The position numbers and the translations under genes are program-made. Shown piece by piece: positions 14,225 through 20,476 of a DNA stretch of 20,476 bases. How positions within the stretch are numbered: position 1 is the first letter of the stretch; each line of letters opens with the position of its first letter. The notes under the pieces are model-generated. The model had not been told where the DNA came from. It searched no databases and worked only from the letters and a program-made list of their open reading frames with translations. This stretch comes from Bacillota bacterium (GTDB taxonomy: Bacteria; Bacillota; Clostridia; Lachnospirales; Lachnospiraceae), in contig JAEYRK010000108.1 of the NCBI GenBank assembly GCA_023435645.1, positions 1 through 20,476 of the forward strand, written 5' to 3'.

Positions 14225-15148
14225 TTATATAGCACTCTTTCGTTTCTTTTCACGTCTCATTTGGCGGTACATGGATAGCGCAAATACCAGGATAGTTGCA
14301 ACATATGGTACCATGAGAACAAATTGCGCGTAGAAGCCTAGGGACTGTAATCTTGCTGCAAGGGAATCAGAAAATCCAAAGACAAGACTTCCCATCCACA
14401 TATTGATGGGATTTCCACCACCAAAGAACATGGCTGCTATGCCCATAAATCCACGTCCTCCGGTCATATTTTCAACAAATTGTGTTGTATAGCCTAAGGA
14501 AATATAAGCTCCACCAATCCCGGCTATCGCACCTGAAATCAATAGGGTCTGTACCTGCTTTCCTAAGGAGCTTACACCACTGGACTGTGCTGCCATCGGA
14601 TTTAAACCTACACTTCGAATTTGTAAGCCCCAAACCGTTTTATATAGAACAAACCACATAACGATAACCAGTATTATGGCAAACAGCTCTAATATGGAAT
14701 AATTATTAAAAATGCTGTCGATCACAGGATTTTTAGACAGAAAGCCTATTGAAATATTGGGGATTGGATCGATATCCGGGGACGAAAAGCTACCATAGGA
14801 TTTTAGATAGGTATTTAGTCCAAACTTAGTTACCGCGAGAGCAAATATATTGATCGTGGTGCCGACCGCAAAGATATTACCTCCGTATTTTAAATGTGCC
14901 AGAGAAATAATTCCCGATACAAGTACTCCGACACAAATTGCTGCCAGAACACCGAGTAGCCAGGATCCGGTAGTGAAGCTCACTGCAACGGCTATAAATG
15001 CACCGATCAGCATCGTTCCCTCAATACCAACATTTAGTATATTGGTACTGTTGGTGATGGTAGCTGCAAGACCTGCGAATAATATGGGTGTAGCTGATCG
15101 AATCATCGCATGGATTAGATTATAGCTAAATATCATATTAAATTCCAT
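14225..15148 (-). CDS. Nucleoside ABC transporter permease 2 (BMP family, NupQ-like)
   Basis: A 307-residue inner-membrane permease with about eight to ten hydrophobic segments. TPILFAGLAATITNSTNILNVGIEGTMLIGA (about 16-46) is the hallmark of the permeases working with BMP-type binding proteins. GGGNPINMWMGSLVFG near 244-259 is also typical. The ATG at 15148 has AGGAGGAG directly upstream and overlaps the other permease gene by 11 nt. Together the two permeases, the double ATPase and the lipoprotein form a complete ribose/nucleoside-type importer. The next gene in the operon is the isomerase, so transport and catabolism are one transcript. Confidence 0.92.
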   Translation of the reverse strand: MEFNMIFSYNLIHAMIRSATPILFAGLAATITNSTNILNVGIEGTMLIGAFIAVAVSFTTGSWLLGVLAAICVGVLVSGIISLAHLKYGGNIFAVGTTINIFALAVTKFGLNTYLKSYGSFSSPDIDPIPNISIGFLSKNPVIDSIFNNYSILELFAIILVIVMWFVLYKTVWGLQIRSVGLNPMAAQSSGVSSLGKQVQTLLISGAIAGIGGAYISLGYTTQFVENMTGGRGFMGIAAMFFGGGNPINMWMGSLVFGFSDSLAARLQSLGFYAQFVLMVPYVATILVFALSMYRQMRREKKRKSAI

Positions 15149-16226
15149 TTTTCTCCTCCTTTGCAGGGATTACATGCTTCTCACCGGACATCCTTGATTT
15201 TCTGTTAGAAATAAAATCAAAAAGCCTTTTCATGGTAGCAAATAGGATAAATAATGCAATAATAATATCAATCAAGGATTTCGGAATGCTGGTAAAGCGT
15301 TCCATCCCCAATGCTCCTACTTTAAGCGCTGCGATAAACATACTAATGATCGGTAAGGAAACAAAGCTTCCGTTTGCAATCAGAGCAGCCAGCATGCCAT
15401 CAAAGGCTATATTGTTTGAAAAAGAGCTTAAAAAAAGGCCATAGATCCCAAGGACCTCTAAGGAGCCTGCAAAACCACCAACAGCACCGGATAGCATCAT
15501 ACCAATCACGATATACTTCTTCGGGTTGATACCCATCGTCTCCGCAAATTTCGGATTATCGCCGGTATGATTGATACGATAACCTGTTGTTGTGTGATGA
15601 AAGAAATACCACATGGCAAGCAGTAAAAGGAGCGCTATGAAGATGCCGATATTTGCCCTGCTGGGCGGTAAAATTCGTTTAAGAACCGCTTGAGGTAAAA
15701 TAGGTAGGGTCTGCGGGCTGGAAGCTCCCCCATGCATGGGCTCTAGTACCATAAAGGTTGTTAAATAAATTGCAACATAGTTCAGCAATATCGTTGAGCA
15801 TACTTCGTTGACACGGAGGTGCACCTTAAGCAAGGCCGGAATTAGTGCCCACACTCCTCCTACCAGTGAACCCGCAAGCATACTAAGTACAATGACGATA
15901 ACACCGGGAAGGTCTTTCGGAAGATAAATCGCTACTGCTGACGAAGCTAGTGCTCCGAGATAAAGGGATCCCTCAACGCCCATATTAAATACTCCGGCAC
16001 GGGTACCAATCATGAAGGCAAGACTGGTTAGTAGTAATGGAACAAACTTTTCAAGGGTACTACCAAAATTAAATGCACTGCCAAAGGCACCATTGATAAG
16101 CCTTGTATAGCCCGTAATGGGGTTCGCACCGATTGCCAGCATAATAATTGCACCTATGATTAATGCACAGCATAGAGCTAAGAAAACTCCCGTACCCTGC
16201 TTCAGCTTATGTATCGCTTTCTTCAT
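15138..16226 (-). CDS. Nucleoside ABC transporter permease 1 (BMP family, NupP-like)
   Basis: A 362-residue permease, longer than its partner. Residues 1-35 are a basic start plus a first membrane segment, followed by a loop (GANPITGYTRLINGAFGS). The conserved FMIGTRAGVFNMGVEGSLYLG stretch (about 71-91) is followed by further membrane segments. LRVNEVCSTILLNYVAIYL (about 136-154) is a typical block of nucleoside permeases. The ATG at 16226 overlaps the ATPase stop by 4 nt, showing translational coupling. The C-terminus ends in a charged cytoplasmic tail. Confidence 0.92.
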   Translation of the reverse strand: MKKAIHKLKQGTGVFLALCCALIIGAIIMLAIGANPITGYTRLINGAFGSAFNFGSTLEKFVPLLLTSLAFMIGTRAGVFNMGVEGSLYLGALASSAVAIYLPKDLPGVIVIVLSMLAGSLVGGVWALIPALLKVHLRVNEVCSTILLNYVAIYLTTFMVLEPMHGGASSPQTLPILPQAVLKRILPPSRANIGIFIALLLLLAMWYFFHHTTTGYRINHTGDNPKFAETMGINPKKYIVIGMMLSGAVGGFAGSLEVLGIYGLFLSSFSNNIAFDGMLAALIANGSFVSLPIISMFIAALKVGALGMERFTSIPKSLIDIIIALFILFATMKRLFDFISNRKSRMSGEKHVIPAKEEKNGI

Positions 16227-17740
16227 CCTGCAACACCTCCTGTCATCAGTAGGCCCAGGGTTTCTTCCGTTGCATCTGCGACATCCATGGTGCCTACAAT
16301 TTTACCTTCGTAAAAAACAATAATCCGATCTGATAACGCCAATATTTCTTCCAAATCCGCAGATATCAACAAAACTCCTGCTCCATCCTCGACCGCTTGA
16401 TAAATCGTTCCACGTATTTGCTCAATGGCACCTATATCTACACCTCGCGTGGGCTGAGCTGCTATGAGAAGGTCCGCCCCCAGATCAATTTCTCTTGAAA
16501 CTACTACTTTTTGAGCGTTACCCCCTGAGAGATGTTTCGTGCTTGCATCAGGATGAGGAGGACGTATATCAAAACGATCAATCAAAGTCTCTGAAAATAT
16601 ATGTAGTTGCTTCTTATGAAAAATACCCATACGGGACAAGGGATGATCCCTATGCTTAACAGCGATTTGATTTTGCAGAATACTTGCTGAACGGTTCAAT
16701 CCACGGGTATTACGATCCTCCGGAATGTGTGCCATACCCATCTTACGTATCTTACTTACTGACTGATTAGCAATCGATTGACCGGAGAGCTTAATATCAC
16801 CCTTTTGTACCGGACGAATGCCTGTAAGGGCTTCAATCAACTCTCTCTGCCCATTTCCATCAACCCCTGCGATACCCAGTATTTCACGCCTGTTCATAGT
16901 AAAGCTGACACCACGGAGCTTTGATAGTTCCCGATCTCCCGGTACATAGATATCCTCAACACTAAGCAAGATCTCGCCTCGCTCTGAGGTCTTATGGGTC
17001 TTATTAAGAAAGACATCATGTCCTACCATCAAGCGGGCCAATTCTTCCTTGCTGGTCTCCATTTTCTTAACGGTGTCAATATATTTCCCTCCGCGCATCA
17101 CGGTGATCCGATCGGAGATTTTCATAACCTCATTCAATTTATGGGAGATAAAAACAATACTTTTCCCATCCTTTTTAAGGATTTCTACAATCTCAAATAA
17201 TTTATCGCTTTCCTGTGGTGTGAGTACTGCAGTAGGTTCATCTAAAATTAATAAATTAGCTCCTCTGTAAAGAGCTTTGATAATTTCTACTCTCTGTGCC
17301 TCTCCCACCGGTATATCCTTGATTTTTTTATCCAGATTAATATCAAATTTAAATGTATCAATGTAAGATTGAATCTTTTCACGTGCAAGAGCAAAGTCTA
17401 TCCGTCCGATGGATTTACGCGGCTCAAAGCCCAGTATCAGGTTTTCAAGAACCGTCATATCATCGACTAACATAAACTCCTGATGAACCATACCAATCCC
17501 CAAACCAATGGCCTGCTTCGTGTCAAGGAACTGATACTCCTTGCCTTCGTAAATAATCTTACCTGAGTCAGGTCTGTACATACCATACAGCAATTTCATC
17601 ATGGTCGATTTGCCTGCACCGTTTTCCCCTATTAGCGAATGAACTTCACCCCTATACTGTTCAAATCGGCCTCCCGAAATGGCTTGAACATTTCCAAAGC
17701 TTTTATAGATATCCTGCATTTCCAGTAGTTTTTCGTTCAT
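16223..17740 (-). CDS. Nucleoside ABC transporter, double ATP-binding protein (NupO-like)
   Basis: This 505-residue protein has two ABC domains in one chain, the form used by ribose/nucleoside importers. Domain 1 (about 1-235): Walker A GENGAGKS, signature-like VGEAQRVEI, Walker B LLILDEPTA. Domain 2 (about 255-500): a degenerate Walker A GVDGNGQREL without the lysine, signature LSGGNAQKVVV and AAQPTRGVDIGA in place of a standard Walker B. Loss of ATP-hydrolysis residues in the second site is normal for this family. It energises the two permeases. The gene is separated from the lipoprotein gene by 83 nt containing a strong hairpin. Confidence 0.94.
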   Translation of the reverse strand: MNEKLLEMQDIYKSFGNVQAISGGRFEQYRGEVHSLIGENGAGKSTMMKLLYGMYRPDSGKIIYEGKEYQFLDTKQAIGLGIGMVHQEFMLVDDMTVLENLILGFEPRKSIGRIDFALAREKIQSYIDTFKFDINLDKKIKDIPVGEAQRVEIIKALYRGANLLILDEPTAVLTPQESDKLFEIVEILKKDGKSIVFISHKLNEVMKISDRITVMRGGKYIDTVKKMETSKEELARLMVGHDVFLNKTHKTSERGEILLSVEDIYVPGDRELSKLRGVSFTMNRREILGIAGVDGNGQRELIEALTGIRPVQKGDIKLSGQSIANQSVSKIRKMGMAHIPEDRNTRGLNRSASILQNQIAVKHRDHPLSRMGIFHKKQLHIFSETLIDRFDIRPPHPDASTKHLSGGNAQKVVVSREIDLGADLLIAAQPTRGVDIGAIEQIRGTIYQAVEDGAGVLLISADLEEILALSDRIIVFYEGKIVGTMDVADATEETLGLLMTGGVAG

Positions 17741-17777
17741 ATCAATCCATCGCCCATTTCTTTCGTATTGGTAATTT

Positions 17778-17814
17778 TTTGGCTATCCCAGAAAAATATT
17801 TTGGGATAGCCAAA
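17778..17814 (-). promoter_or_regulatory. Intercistronic hairpin between lipoprotein and ATPase genes
   Basis: A perfect 13-bp stem (TTTGGCTATCCCA 17778-17790, TGGGATAGCCAAA 17802-17814) has an 11-nt loop. On the minus strand the stem is followed by AAT and then mixed sequence, not a T-run, so it is not a standard terminator. Such hairpins behind binding-protein genes often stabilise the upstream mRNA. They let the binding protein be made in excess of the membrane parts. Confidence 0.7.
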
Positions 17815-17823
17815 TAGTCTGAT

Positions 17824-18936
17824 TTATTTAACTACAACTACACCATCTTCAATAACAATTTTGCCATCCATAAACATCTGCTCAAGCTCATCTATTTTCG
17901 TTTCTAACTCAGCAGGGAATTTATCACCGATGATACGCTTAAAATTATCCCATGCGTAGAGGGAAACCATGCCACTTGCTGCTTCGTTCACCATCTGTAA
18001 TCCACCTTCATATTTCTCCTGAACTACACTTTCAATGATATTGAAGACCGCTTCGTCAATATGACGGTAAACATTCGTAGCCATTGTATCCAGATAAGGT
18101 CCCTGTTCAAAAACATCCAATCCGATCACATACTTACCTTTTTCCAAAGCAACTTCCATAATGCCGTTACCTGTACCTGCAGCAGATTGAACAATAACAT
18201 CCGCTCCTTGATCAAACTGAGCATAGGCAAGCTCTTTACCCTTCAGTGGATCATTAAAGGTTCCGGCATAAGCGGAAAGAACTTTCATGGAAGGGTCAAT
18301 ATAGTGAACGCCGGCTTCATAGCCTGCATAGAATTGCTGCATAATAGGAATTTCCATACCTGCTACAAATCCAACTGTTTTACTTCCGGTAATGCCGGGG
18401 ATATCAGGGCTATTCGCAATAATTGCTGCCGCTGCGCCCGCGAGGAAGCCGCCGTCAGGGAAAGAGAATGTAACGGAAACAACATTTTCTAAATCAACAA
18501 ATCCATCCACCAAGGCAAAATTAACCTTTGGGAAATTAGGTGCTTGCTTTTGAATAATATCCTGGTATTGGTTGGAGGCACCCATTACGAGGTCATAATC
18601 CTCTGTTGCCATTGCGATAAGATTGTTTTCCCAATCTGCTGCTTCATTCGATTCGATAAACTTCACTTCAACCGGTAATTTCTCCTCAGCCTGTTGAACG
18701 CCAGCGTATACATAATCATTATAGGCTCCGTCTCCTCGATAGCCGGAAAGTAACACTGCGATACGATAGGTTTTCTTCTCATCTGAGCCGGAGTTACTTT
18801 GGGTGTTGTCTTTTGAAGCTCCATTGTTTGTTGAAGCTCCATCGCTTTTTGAAGCTCCATTGTTCGTTGAGCATCCTGAAAGCAGTGAAATACTTAGAAC
18901 TAGTGCTAGCATAGTCGATAATAAGCGTTTTTTCAT
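17824..18936 (-). CDS. BMP-family nucleoside-binding lipoprotein
   Basis: A 370-residue substrate-binding protein anchored outside the membrane. Residues 1-22 form a lipoprotein signal with lipobox LLSGC (Cys22). A low-complexity linker (about 23-55) follows. The binding domain (about 56-365) begins YRIAVLLSGYRGDGAYND and includes FSFPDGGFLAGAAAAI and VDVIVQSAAGTGNG-like blocks, typical of the BMP/Med/PnrA family that binds nucleosides. The acidic residues and aromatics near the start and in GLDVFEQGPYL (about 275-285) are the usual ligand positions. It begins 27 nt after the regulator stop. The exact nucleoside cannot be read from the sequence. Confidence 0.93.
   Translation of the reverse strand: MKKRLLSTMLALVLSISLLSGCSTNNGASKSDGASTNNGASKDNTQSNSGSDEKKTYRIAVLLSGYRGDGAYNDYVYAGVQQAEEKLPVEVKFIESNEAADWENNLIAMATEDYDLVMGASNQYQDIIQKQAPNFPKVNFALVDGFVDLENVVSVTFSFPDGGFLAGAAAAIIANSPDIPGITGSKTVGFVAGMEIPIMQQFYAGYEAGVHYIDPSMKVLSAYAGTFNDPLKGKELAYAQFDQGADVIVQSAAGTGNGIMEVALEKGKYVIGLDVFEQGPYLDTMATNVYRHIDEAVFNIIESVVQEKYEGGLQMVNEAASGMVSLYAWDNFKRIIGDKFPAELETKIDELEQMFMDGKIVIEDGVVVVK
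18814..18867 (-). repeat. Three 18-bp tandem repeats in the lipoprotein linker
   Basis: TGAAGCTCCATTGTTTGT (18814-18831) is followed by two variant copies (18832-18849 and 18850-18867). On the coding strand they encode TNNGAS, KSDGAS and TNNGAS. The repeats form the flexible tether between the lipid anchor and the binding domain. They are a likely site of length variation by slippage. Confidence 0.9.
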
Positions 18937-18963
18937 GTTGATTTCTCCTCTTTAGTGTTTTTA

Positions 18964-19746
18964 TTATGCAATAATAACCTTTACATTGTGTTCCAGAAAG
19001 GCATCAATGTCCTCCTGGCGTGTTCCCTTATCAGTGATTATGATATCTACATCACTAATATCACCACATTTACAATAGGCACGTTTGCCAATCTTACCGG
19101 AGTCTACCAAAAGCACACGGGTAGTCGCATTTTTTAGTAATGCGAGTTTTGTTTCTATCTCCTCTTCACTGGTGTCAGAAAGCCCATATTTCGCATCAAC
19201 TGCATTAACGGAGACGAATACAATGTCGTAATTATAACGGGACAAAACACGACAGGTTCTCGTTCCTACTGTGGAAAGTGCTTCTCCACGTACTTTTCCA
19301 CCTGCCATCTCCAGGTTAAGGGAGGGATGCGTCGCAAGATACTGAGGGATTAACAGGCCATTGGTAACAACCGTGATATTTTGGACGGAAGAAAGATGCT
19401 TTGTAACCTCCATTGTAGTGGTACTGGCATCAAATCCAAGTACCATATCATCATGGATAAGTTTTGCCGCCTCCATACCAATTAATGTCTTCTCACTCTG
19501 ATTAAGAATATGACGCTTCACATAACCCGGATCCACTTCAAAGCTTTCTGCCAGCTTTATTGTACCTACCGATGCCTTTTGTAACATCTTCCGTTCTATG
19601 AGTTCATCCACATCACGGCGAATTGTCATCGTAGATACCTCTAGTCTTGATGCCAAATCAGTAATCTCTGTTTCACCATCCTGCAGGATCACTTCAAGTA
19701 TGTGTTTACGTCGAGCTTCAACATTCTCATTTGAATTCTTTGCCAC
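18964..19746 (-). CDS. DeoR-family transcriptional regulator of the operon
   Basis: A 260-residue regulator and first gene of the operon. The GTG at 19746 has GGAGG six bases upstream. The N-terminal winged helix-turn-helix is ITDLASRLEVSTMTIRRDVDEL (28-49), the standard DeoR pattern with TIRRD. The C-terminal DeoRC domain (about 75-245) is a sugar-phosphate sensor: GFDASTTTMEV (104-114) is the phosphate-binding loop and LLVDSGKIGKRA (near 215-226) the second contact. DeoR-type proteins usually repress until a phosphorylated sugar binds. Here the inducer may be a sugar 1- or 5-phosphate made by the encoded enzymes. Palindromes resembling the E. coli DeoR operator lie at the promoter upstream, suggesting autoregulation. 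Confidence 0.93.
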   Translation of the reverse strand: MAKNSNENVEARRKHILEVILQDGETEITDLASRLEVSTMTIRRDVDELIERKMLQKASVGTIKLAESFEVDPGYVKRHILNQSEKTLIGMEAAKLIHDDMVLGFDASTTTMEVTKHLSSVQNITVVTNGLLIPQYLATHPSLNLEMAGGKVRGEALSTVGTRTCRVLSRYNYDIVFVSVNAVDAKYGLSDTSEEEIETKLALLKNATTRVLLVDSGKIGKRAYCKCGDISDVDIIITDKGTRQEDIDAFLEHNVKVIIA

Positions 19747-19790
19747 AGCCCACCTCCAAAGTTCATATCATAAACAGAAATACGCTTTTA

Positions 19791-19804
19791 TGTTATTTTT
19801 AACA
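19791..19804 (-). promoter_or_regulatory. Dyad TGTTA-N4-TAACA, candidate DeoR-type operator
   Basis: TGTTATTTTTAACA is a perfect dyad of 5-bp arms with a 4-bp centre. The E. coli DeoR operator is TGTTAGAATTCTAACA, with the same arms and a 6-bp centre. It lies in the leader about 45 bases before the regulator GTG, a sensible place for a second operator. Confidence 0.5.
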
Positions 19805-19830
19805 TATGCTCTTGGTATTTCCTTTGTTTA

Positions 19831-19846
19831 TATTAGAATATTAACA
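19831..19846 (-). promoter_or_regulatory. DeoR-like palindrome over the -10
   Basis: TATTAGAATATTAACA matches the E. coli DeoR operator TGTTAGAATTCTAACA at 13 of 16 positions. It covers the -10 hexamer (19838-19843), so a bound repressor would block the promoter. The resemblance was found by reading; a motif score against relatives was not computed. Confidence 0.6.
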
Positions 19847-19866
19847 TTTAAAATTACATAAGTCAA
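19838..19866 (-). promoter_or_regulatory. Promoter of the nucleoside operon
   Basis: On the minus strand TTGACT (19861-19866), a 17-bp spacer and TAATAT (19838-19843) form a good sigma-A-type promoter, about 90 bases before the regulator GTG. No other comparable promoter was seen inside the ten-gene cluster, whose gaps are short. Confidence 0.7.
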
Positions 19867-19941
19867 CCCTTGGTTTATAAAATTACACAATAAATGTATC
19901 ATTCTTAACTATTTATTCTACATAATAACAATATGATAGTA

Positions 19942-19969
19942 TGTTATATGTTATTTTTATCATATAACA
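19942..19969. promoter_or_regulatory. Upstream inverted repeat with TGTTA/TAACA ends
   Basis: The arms TGTTATATG (19942-19950) and CATATAACA (19961-19969) are perfect complements around 10 AT-rich bases. The outer TGTTA and TAACA match the DeoR-type half sites at wider spacing. It lies about 75 bp upstream of the -35, where a distant operator or a loop partner could sit. The rest of 19747-20083 shows nothing I can name. Confidence 0.5.
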
Positions 19970-20083
19970 CTTTCGGTTGGTATTCATATGCTTTCATACC
20001 CCTTAAGGTGCGAGCATTCCTACTTCCTGAGTTTTATTACTGCCATCCCTGTAAAGGTAAGCGGCAAACCATCAGTACTGGCA

Positions 20084-20241
20084 GCCTAAAAAAGAAAGCC
20101 GCCAGATGCTGGCGGCATAGTTTTGAAGTGTAATCAGGTGTGTAATCAAATAAGTTTCTGTTTCGTCTTTATGTGTTGCTTTATCTTTTTCATAGCCCAG
20201 TCATAATGCTCGCAGTGTTGGAAACACAATAACTGCCTAGG
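20084..20241 (-). repeat. Direct repeat, right copy (ClbS/DfsB-type 3' end plus terminator)
   Basis: This is the second copy of the segment at 8758-8907. It includes the same 8-bp terminator stem (20098-20105 with 20109-20116) and the following T-run on the minus strand. It carries a small tandem doubling (gtgtaatca, about 20128-20147) absent from the left copy. The shared part ends at CCTAGG (20236-20241); beyond it the two copies differ completely. Confidence 0.9.
20146..20241 (-). pseudogene. C-terminal fragment of a second ClbS/DfsB-family gene
   Basis: The minus strand encodes LGSYCVSNTAS, then (after a one-base deletion relative to the left copy) YDWAMKKIKQHIKTKQKLI and a TGA at 20146. 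Nothing of the N-terminal two thirds is present. The preceding sequence belongs to an unrelated ORF that ends at 20255. It is a non-functional remnant. Confidence 0.75.
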
Positions 20242-20254
20242 ATTTGCTCATCAT

Positions 20255-20476
20255 TCAGTTGGGCTTCACTATTTCCTGTTCAAGCTTACAATTGTTTTCA
20301 AGCATAAAACTTAGTACCTCCCGATATGATTCTATCTCTGACTTATCAAGCAGTATTTGAAGTCGTCTTCGATCATTACCCGTTAGCTCCTGCCATGCTT
20401 CCCGGTACCTAAGCAAGGTATCCACATCCATATATATCATGCCAAAGGGGATTCCAGTACGATTTAACAAATGCTC
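20255..20476 (-). CDS. Unknown protein, C-terminal part (enters from right edge)
   Basis: An open frame from the window edge to a TGA at 20255 gives 73 codons, with no need for a start inside the window. The visible part begins EHLLNRTGIPFGMIYMD and continues as a mostly helical, charged segment (RYREAWQELTGNDRRRL, SEIESYREVLSFMLENN). It ends EQEIVKPN. No family is recognised. Its stop lies only 14 bases from the ClbS remnant, so the gene's end may itself be a junction product of a rearrangement. Confidence 0.45.
   Translation of the reverse strand, partial: EHLLNRTGIPFGMIYMDVDTLLRYREAWQELTGNDRRRLQILLDKSEIESYREVLSFMLENNCKLEQEIVKPN

Noticed and set aside
18061..18492. 143-codon open frame antisense to the binding lipoprotein
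   Set aside because: It is a shadow of a well-supported gene. Its composition (many C, N, R, H) is that of a non-coding frame.
18814..18867. CRISPR-like short repeats
   Set aside because: The three 18-bp units are directly adjacent with no spacers and are in frame inside a gene.
19970..20083. Possible riboswitch or structured leader upstream of the operon
   Set aside because: It lies upstream of the promoter at 19838-19866, so it would not be in the transcript. Only a weak CTGCCA/TGGCAG pairing was seen.
19933..20133. 66-codon plus-strand open frame upstream of the operon
   Set aside because: It starts inside the inverted repeat and ends in the ClbS-type repeat and terminator, with no ribosome binding site and no recognisable sequence.
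8758..20241. Composite transposon or integrative element
   Set aside because: The flanking repeats contain a gene's 3' end and terminator, not insertion-sequence ends, and no transposase, integrase or target-site duplication was found between or beside them.

Overview
The window reads as low-to-moderate GC Gram-positive anaerobe DNA, most likely from the Lachnospiraceae or a related clostridial family. Reasons: strong AGGAGG-type ribosome binding sites, GTG and TTG starts, lipoprotein signal peptides of clostridial style, a clostripain-family lipoprotein, a VirR/VirS-like LytTR two-component system, a clostridial PE-lipid operon and a BMP-type nucleoside ABC transporter. The species cannot be named from the sequence alone.

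Region A (1-5316) holds surface and secreted proteins and a two-component system. A secreted protein runs off the left edge (minus). Next are a clostripain-like C11 peptidase lipoprotein (minus) and a small one-pass membrane protein gene that looks truncated, followed by remnant sequence (minus). The divergent plus-strand pair encodes a LytTR response regulator and its GHKL sensor kinase. Between the divergent genes lie two 17-bp direct repeats, 21 bp apart. They match the LytTR-box pattern and sit just upstream of a minus promoter with a good -10 and a poor -35. The kinase and the lipid operon converge on a shared terminator hairpin at 5325-5355.

Region B (5373-8734, minus) is a four-gene membrane-lipid operon: PAP2-family protein, flippase-like membrane protein, CDP-diacylglycerol-serine phosphatidyltransferase (pssA) and phosphatidylserine decarboxylase (psd). 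The genes overlap or nearly touch and share one good promoter. The last two make phosphatidylethanolamine.

Region C (9364-19866, minus) is a ten-gene operon. Order of transcription: DeoR-family regulator, BMP lipoprotein, double-ABC ATPase, two permeases, MtnA-family aldose-1-phosphate isomerase, Gfo/Idh/MocA oxidoreductase, DUF985 cupin, pyrimidine-nucleoside phosphorylase, class II aldolase. The simplest reading is uptake of a nucleoside, phosphorolysis to a sugar 1-phosphate, isomerisation to the ketose 1-phosphate, and aldol cleavage to DHAP plus a short aldehyde. This resembles the DHAP shunt for 5'-deoxy- and methylthio-ribose, but with a pyrimidine-type phosphorylase as entry enzyme and no sugar kinase or purine phosphorylase visible. 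I consider this the most interesting system in the window. Its promoter carries a DeoR-like palindrome over the -10 and further dyads nearby.

Region C is bracketed by two copies of the 3' end and terminator of a ClbS/DfsB-family (DinB-like) gene. The left copy (8811-9226) is a gene broken by an internal deletion and frameshift. The right copy (20146-20241) is only a C-terminal fragment. This suggests past duplication or recombination around the operon. A partial unknown gene enters from the right edge (minus).
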